Shown: positions 60,349 through 64,000 of the stretch, piece by piece | Layout of the letters: every line of letters starts with the position of its first letter | Numbering within the stretch: position 1 is the first letter of the stretch | DNA from: an uncultured Oscillospiraceae bacterium | GTDB taxonomy: Bacteria > Bacillota > Clostridia > Oscillospirales > Acutalibacteraceae | Assembly: GCA_900547105.1 (NCBI GenBank) | Contig: URFL01000009.1 | Location: forward strand, 32,356 to 96,355 | DNA length: 64,000 bases | Direction: 5' to 3' | The notes under the pieces: generated by a model | The model's input: only the letters and a program-made list of their open reading frames with translations | Databases searched by the model: none | What the model was told of the DNA's origin: nothing | Translations under genes and position numbers: made by a program

Positions 60349-60989
60349 ACCGGCTGCGGGAGGTACTGGTGGTCGAGGGACGCTACGACAAGATTCGGCT
60401 GGAAAGCGTGGTGGATGCGCTGATCGTGCCGCTGGACGGATTTCAGGTGTTTCGTGACCCGCAAAAGCTGCATATGCTGCGCACATTGGCAGCCGCACGC
60501 GGACTGATCGTACTGACCGACAGCGACTCGGCGGGGTTTGTGATCCGCGATTATCTCAGCGGCAGCATCCCCGCGAACCAGATCAAACACGCCTATATCC
60601 CGGAAATAGCGGGCAAAGAACGCCGCAAGGCGATTCCCGGCAAGGAGGGCTTGCTGGGGGTGGAGGGGATGACGGACGAGGTGCTGCTGGAGGCGCTGCG
60701 TCGTGCAGGTGCGACCTTTGAAGATGCCGCCTCCGCCGCTGTGCCGGAAAAATGGATGACCAAACAGCGGTTGTATCAGGACGGACTGGTCGGGCAGGAC
60801 AACAGTGCTGATCGCCGCTGCGCGCTGCTGCGGCTGTGGGGGTTCCCCGAAAAAATTTCGGCGAACCGGCTGGTGGAGCTGATCGGCGTGTCCAAAACGC
60901 CCGCCGAATACGAAGCTGCTCTGCGCCAAATCGGGGGCGGCGCCGCGGAAGATGAATTTTGTGATGCCAAACCCGGAAAAAGCGGTTGA
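60345..60989 (+). CDS. rnmV: Ribonuclease M5
   Basis: A Toprim-fold nuclease that matures 5S rRNA. The 214-residue protein has Toprim glutamate in VVEGRYDK and the DxD-type motif in VLTDSDSAG, followed by a conserved C-terminal region. It overlaps holA by 4 bp. The stop codon overlaps the -35 box of the downstream tRNA promoter. Length is slightly above the ~185 typical of the family. Confidence 0.9.
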   Translation: MNRLREVLVVEGRYDKIRLESVVDALIVPLDGFQVFRDPQKLHMLRTLAAARGLIVLTDSDSAGFVIRDYLSGSIPANQIKHAYIPEIAGKERRKAIPGKEGLLGVEGMTDEVLLEALRRAGATFEDAASAAVPEKWMTKQRLYQDGLVGQDNSADRRCALLRLWGFPEKISANRLVELIGVSKTPAEYEAALRQIGGGAAEDEFCDAKPGKSG

Positions 60990-61014
60990 CAGCGATTTTT
61001 GAAAATGGTATACT
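60986..61014 (+). promoter_or_regulatory. Promoter of tRNA-Leu
   Basis: TTGACA (60986-60991) and TATACT (61009-61014), spacing 17 bp, TGG extension. The -35 overlaps the rnmV stop codon. Confidence 0.85.
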
Positions 61015-61045
61015 ATAAAACGCTGTGCAGCGCGCAGCGCGATAC

Positions 61046-61129
61046 GCGAGAATGCTGGAACTGGCAGACAGGCACGTTTGAGGTGCGTGTGCTTTTAGCG
61101 TACGGGTTCAAGTCCCGTTTCTCGCACCA
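61046..61129 (+). tRNA. tRNA-Leu (anticodon GAG)
   Basis: An 84-nt class II tRNA with encoded CCA. The acceptor GCGAGAA pairs with TTCTCGC; the anticodon arm CACGT-TTGAGGT-GCGTG gives anticodon GAG, which reads CUC/CUU; a variable arm and a T arm (CGGG TTCAAGT CCCG) follow. It has its own promoter and terminator. Confidence 0.95.
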
Positions 61130-61138
61130 ACCAAGACA

Positions 61139-61184
61139 CCCCGGAAAGTGGCTTAAATGCTCACTTTTCCGGGGATGTTGCTTT
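61139..61184 (+). terminator. Terminator of tRNA-Leu
   Basis: CCCCGGAAAGTG (61139-61150) with CACTTTTCCGGGG (61162-61174) and a downstream CTTTTT. Confidence 0.85.
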
Positions 61185-61231
61185 TTGCGTGTATCTTATC
61201 CGGGATATATATGATTAGTAAGAATTTGCTA

Positions 61232-61261
61232 TGGACAAACGGTGAGAACCTGTGCTATAAT
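61232..61261 (+). promoter_or_regulatory. Distal promoter upstream of the structured 61.3-kb segment
   Basis: TGGACA (61232-61237) and TATAAT (61256-61261), spacing 18 bp, TGTGC extension. It would transcribe 61268 onward. Confidence 0.6.
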
Positions 61262-61276
61262 AAACCAACAGTAACC

Positions 61277-61371
61277 AAAGCGGTTTGGCTGTCACAAGGA
61301 TTTCAATATTGACAAGGAGCAAGAACGGCACCGCTTTCTTGCAAAGTGTCCAAATTCAATTCCCCACTTTG
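61277..61371 (+). ncRNA. Possible structured leader or small RNA
   Basis: Between two promoters. AAAGCGGT (61277-61284) can pair with ACCGCTTT (61330-61337), and CAAAGTG (61342-61348) with CACTTTG (61365-61371). No open frame. It could be a leader element, a small RNA or chance pairing; it does not match a riboswitch class I know. Confidence 0.35.
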
Positions 61372-61400
61372 TGCGGTATCGCCAATTTTGATGTTGCGGC

Positions 61401-61429
61401 TTGACAATGTGTGGGAGTCGTTGTATAAT
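61401..61429 (+). promoter_or_regulatory. Strong promoter of the 61525 gene
   Basis: Consensus TTGACA (61401-61406) and TATAAT (61424-61429), spacing 17 bp. This is the best promoter match in the window and suggests an abundant product. Confidence 0.85.
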
Positions 61430-61524
61430 GCACTCGATGGGGGATTGTCCCCCTGCTTTTATCATTGGTATATTCCCGAAAGGGCATATATAGAATCTGA
61501 AAATCAGAAAAGGAAGGGTTAAAC

Positions 61525-62367
61525 ATGAAAATTAGTTTGCGCAAACTGATTGCCACCGTTAGCGGCCTGGCGATCGCGGCGACTCTGCCGGTTGCCTCTT
61601 TGATGGCTTCCGCGGACGACGCCACCCCCACGCTGAGCATCGTTGCTGACAAAACGACGGCGAAAAAAGGCGATGTGATCACGCTGTCTTTCAACTCCAC
61701 CGGCAACACCAAAGAGATGCGTTCGGCCAACATCACCGCTATCGTTAAAGCGGACGCGACCAAACTGGAAGCGGATGAAGATGCTGTGAGCGGCACTCTG
61801 AATGTTGGCTTGACCAACACCGATGAAAACGGCACCTATGTGAACGCTATGAGCGCGAAGGGTACCACCAAAGACGGCACCATGTGCACTCTGTCTTTCA
61901 CTGTGAAAGAAGATCTGACCGAGGATACCGTTATTTCCGTTAAAGTTAAAGCTTTTGCGTATGCGAACTATGATGCAAACGGCAAATTCGTTGGCAACGT
62001 TAAATTGGTTGACGAGCAGGATGACTATGCGAAGATCACTGTGAGTGCTCCGGTTGTTACCAGCGCTTCGACTTCTACTTCCACCTCTGCTTCTGCGACC
62101 GCGACCAGCGCTACCGGTGCTGCTTCTAGCGCTACCGGTGCTGTGACCAGCGCTACTGGTGCTGCTTCTACTGATGCGGACACCAGCGAGACCGATGCGA
62201 CGGATGCTACCGAGGATACCGATGTTGTTGTTCCGACTGAGGACAATGGCGGCAACGGCGGCGCTCAGACTGGTGAGTCCACCACTCTGTTCGTGCTGGC
62301 TCTGGTTCTGATGGCTGGCAGTGCGGTTGCTCTGGTTGGCATGAAGAAGAAAGTCTTCAGCAAATAA
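61525..62367 (+). CDS. Cohesin-domain cell-surface protein with sortase-like C-terminus
   Basis: A 280-residue secreted protein: signal peptide (about 1-30, ending MASADDA), a cohesin-like beta-sandwich (about 33-175, TLSIVADKTTAKKGDVITLSF to DDYAKITV), a Ser/Thr/Ala stalk (about 176-240), and a C-terminal AQTGE-TM-KKK segment resembling a cell-wall sorting signal of the xQTGE/NPxTG type. Small cohesins of this kind occur in Ruminococcaceae scaffolds and carbohydrate-binding surface assemblies. A strong promoter and RBS precede it; the stalk is low complexity. Confidence 0.8.
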   Translation: MKISLRKLIATVSGLAIAATLPVASLMASADDATPTLSIVADKTTAKKGDVITLSFNSTGNTKEMRSANITAIVKADATKLEADEDAVSGTLNVGLTNTDENGTYVNAMSAKGTTKDGTMCTLSFTVKEDLTEDTVISVKVKAFAYANYDANGKFVGNVKLVDEQDDYAKITVSAPVVTSASTSTSTSASATATSATGAASSATGAVTSATGAASTDADTSETDATDATEDTDVVVPTEDNGGNGGAQTGESTTLFVLALVLMAGSAVALVGMKKKVFSK

Positions 62368-62416
62368 GAGCTACTGAACTAGCATATCGCTCATAGGCGA
62401 TCAGTTACGTTAGTCA

Positions 62417-62455
62417 AAAAGCGGCGGAAAAGCCTCGTGCTTTTCCGCCGCTTTT
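62417..62455 (+). terminator. Rho-independent terminator
   Basis: A perfect 16-bp stem (62417-62432 with 62440-62455) closes the 61525 gene. Confidence 0.9.
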
Positions 62456-62825
62456 CTGTACCCTTTTGACCGGAAAGACATCAGCCGGGCGCTGGTTTGT
62501 CTGTAAGGTGTGCGCTCTGGTGATCAAATAGAAACGAACTTATTTGTAGGTAAGATTGCCGTTGCTGAGATGGTGACGCAGCTTAGATGTCACGATCAAA
62601 GACATACAGCGGGAAAGAGCAACTATTTCGTTTTATGTTAGTGGCGCGGGCAGAGGGAAGCCCATTGCTCTGATGCTTGTTAGTGGTGGGGATAAAGAAA
62701 AGTGTTTCAGATCGGCCTTTGTTGCTGATTGGGCGCTTCAAGGCAGCAATAGTGGTAATGAAAGCGATACGCGTTGGGAGTATTGCCAGACCAAGGGATT
62801 TGCCGAGAAAAATTATCCAAAAACT
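62456..62825. other. Unassigned intergenic stretch
   Basis: I see no supported gene. An open frame at 62673-62903 (76 residues) has no RBS and runs through the promoter of the next gene, so it is probably not real; it could be a gene remnant. No repeat modules of the other intergenic blocks are present. Confidence 0.5.
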
Positions 62826-62854
62826 TTGACGAATGCCGGAAGATATGGTATACT
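62826..62854 (+). promoter_or_regulatory. Promoter of the 62919 gene
   Basis: TTGACG (62826-62831) and TATACT (62849-62854), spacing 17 bp, TGG extension. Confidence 0.8.
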
Positions 62855-62918
62855 ACACGCTATACACAATGCACGGCTTTCTAAGCTGTGGGAACCTTAT
62901 TAAACGGGGGATTGGATA

Positions 62919-63902
62919 ATGAAAAAATGGAAACAATGGGTGTCCGGTGTGGCTGCAACGCTGATGGCTTTGATGCTGGTGCCGATGGGCGCGATGGCGG
63001 CGGCCAAGCCGGAACTGACCGTGAATATGCCGGAAAATATTGAACCGGGTCAACAGTTTGCCGCCTCTGTGGAATTGAAAAACAACCCCGGTTGGGCAGC
63101 GTTTACGCTGATCACCACCTACGACAGCCAGTATATGGAGCTGGAGGATGTGAAAGCGGGCAGCGCGGTGGAGGATCCCCATTCGTGGTTCATTTATAAC
63201 GAAACCGCTACCGGCAACATCAACACCAGCGCCATCTATCTGGATGCGTCGGTGTCGCTGGAAGAGGGTAGCTGCACCAAAAGCGGTACCATGTATACGC
63301 TGTATTTTAAGGTGAAATCGTCGGCCGCCAAGGGTAGCACGGCCAATGTGCAGGTCAAAGTGGAAACCTTTGTAAATGCTCTTCGCAAAACGGTGATCGA
63401 ATCCACGACGATCAAGGGCAGCGCTAAGATCGGCAAGCTGTCGGCGGATGACCGCAAAACGCTTCCCAGCGCGACCAAACCGAGCAGCGGCGGGGTCAGT
63501 GGTGTTGTGGGAACCCTGCCGACGGCGGCTTCGACCGGGGCGGGACAAACGGGCGCTGCCGGCAACAAAACGAGCGCGGCGGGCGGTACGGCCGGCGCTG
63601 CGGCAGCCAATGGAACCACCGTGGCCACGCCCGATGCCAACGGCAGCACGGCTACGGCGGTGGTGACCACGCCGGATGGCCAGACTGTGCAAAGTCAGGC
63701 AACGCCGACCGTAACGGCGAAAACCGGCGATGACGAAACCAAATCGTCGAACAACTATTGGTGGATGGCCATTGTGCTGGTTGCTGCGCTGGTGGTGCTG
63801 GCGGTGGTCGTGGTGGTGATTCTGCGCCGCAAACCGGATGCAGAGCAGACGGCACCGACGGAATCGTCCACCGATGATACCCATACGCCGGACGCTCAAT
63901 AA
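62919..63902 (+). CDS. Cohesin-domain membrane-anchored surface protein
   Basis: A 327-residue protein: signal peptide (about 1-28), cohesin-like domain (about 31-170, KPELTVNMPENIEPGQQFAASV to TTIKGSAKI), a Gly/Ala/Thr-rich stalk, and a transmembrane helix near residue 285 (WWMAIVLVAALVVLAVVVVVIL) followed by a 25-residue Thr/Asp-rich tail. An AKTGDDE stretch before the helix resembles a weak sorting motif. Related in architecture to the 61525 protein but not a close copy. A partner dockerin protein is not in the window. Confidence 0.78.
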   Translation: MKKWKQWVSGVAATLMALMLVPMGAMAAAKPELTVNMPENIEPGQQFAASVELKNNPGWAAFTLITTYDSQYMELEDVKAGSAVEDPHSWFIYNETATGNINTSAIYLDASVSLEEGSCTKSGTMYTLYFKVKSSAAKGSTANVQVKVETFVNALRKTVIESTTIKGSAKIGKLSADDRKTLPSATKPSSGGVSGVVGTLPTAASTGAGQTGAAGNKTSAAGGTAGAAAANGTTVATPDANGSTATAVVTTPDGQTVQSQATPTVTAKTGDDETKSSNNYWWMAIVLVAALVVLAVVVVVILRRKPDAEQTAPTESSTDDTHTPDAQ

Positions 63903-63955
63903 GAGATTCCAACGTAAAACGAACGAAAAGCCCCGCCTGTTATCATGAAGTGATA

Positions 63956-63994
63956 AAATAATGGTAGACACGAAAGTGCCTACCATTATTTTTA
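63956..63994 (+). terminator. Rho-independent terminator
   Basis: AAATAATGGTAG/CTACCATTATTT with an inner CAC/GTG pair, GAAA loop and T run, after the 62919 gene. Confidence 0.85.
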
Positions 63995-64000
63995 TGCTAT

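Noticed and set aside
62673..62903. 76-residue open frame
   Set aside because: No RBS, runs through the promoter of the 62919 gene, and matches no family I know.

Overview
The window looks like chromosome of a GC-rich, spore-forming member of the class Clostridia, most likely Oscillospirales. That placement is an inference. It rests on sporulation-type genes (SpoVAF-like germination protein, PdaA-like muramic-lactam deacetylase), Gram-positive surface architecture, DUF4364 and DUF5711 genes, a complete ECF transporter core, cohesin-like surface proteins and clustered intergenic repeats. Promoters repeatedly fit TTGACR-17-TATACT, often with a TG extension.

Layout. 1-8,300: tail of an ABC exporter; a minus-strand operon thyX-tmk-DJ-1-MTHFS-mltG-U32; then a phosphopantetheinyl transferase coupled to a BspA-type leucine-rich-repeat lipoprotein. 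8,300-15,100: class B penicillin-binding protein, a divergent ribbon-helix-helix/SLOG pair, a repeat block, a TetR-ABC-2 exporter operon with a clear palindromic operator, and a membrane-anchored amidase. 15,250-26,620: the most distinctive locus, described below. 26,620-36,000: repeats, DUF4364, a lipoprotein, upp, tsaE-tsaB, spoVAF, orphan PqqD and an XRE regulator, pdaA, two paralogous small proteins and degV. 36,000-40,450: ruvCAB, glmM and an rRNA-type methyltransferase. 41,150-49,740: ecfA1-ecfA2-ecfT-truA, a DUF5711 propeller protein, cvpA, a pgsA-like gene and a ClpE-like ATPase. 49,800-53,600: an AT-richer patch with an unknown gene and a divergent AraC/GH29 fucosidase pair. 53,600-61,130: S1-domain protein, typA, apt, comEC-holA-rnmV and tRNA-Leu(GAG). 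61,200-64,000: two cohesin-domain cell-surface proteins behind strong promoters.

The most interesting system is 15,272-26,617. A strong promoter and a class-I cyclic-di-GMP (GEMM) riboswitch precede two membrane-bound TasA/camelysin-like proteins, a small zinc-ribbon protein, a SipW-type signal peptidase, four tandem secreted TasA-like proteins and a final membrane-anchored protein with an internal SipW-type signal. The four tandem proteins share near-identical N-terminal export/polymerisation domains but carry different C-terminal modules, mostly predicted beta-helix. Repeated hairpin pairs punctuate the array. I read this as a c-di-GMP-controlled surface fibre or biofilm-matrix locus that displays interchangeable adhesin modules.

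Four intergenic blocks (10.76-11.83, 26.63-27.30, 32.06-32.86 and 40.46-41.10 kb) are mosaics of the same short palindromic repeat modules and hold no convincing genes.
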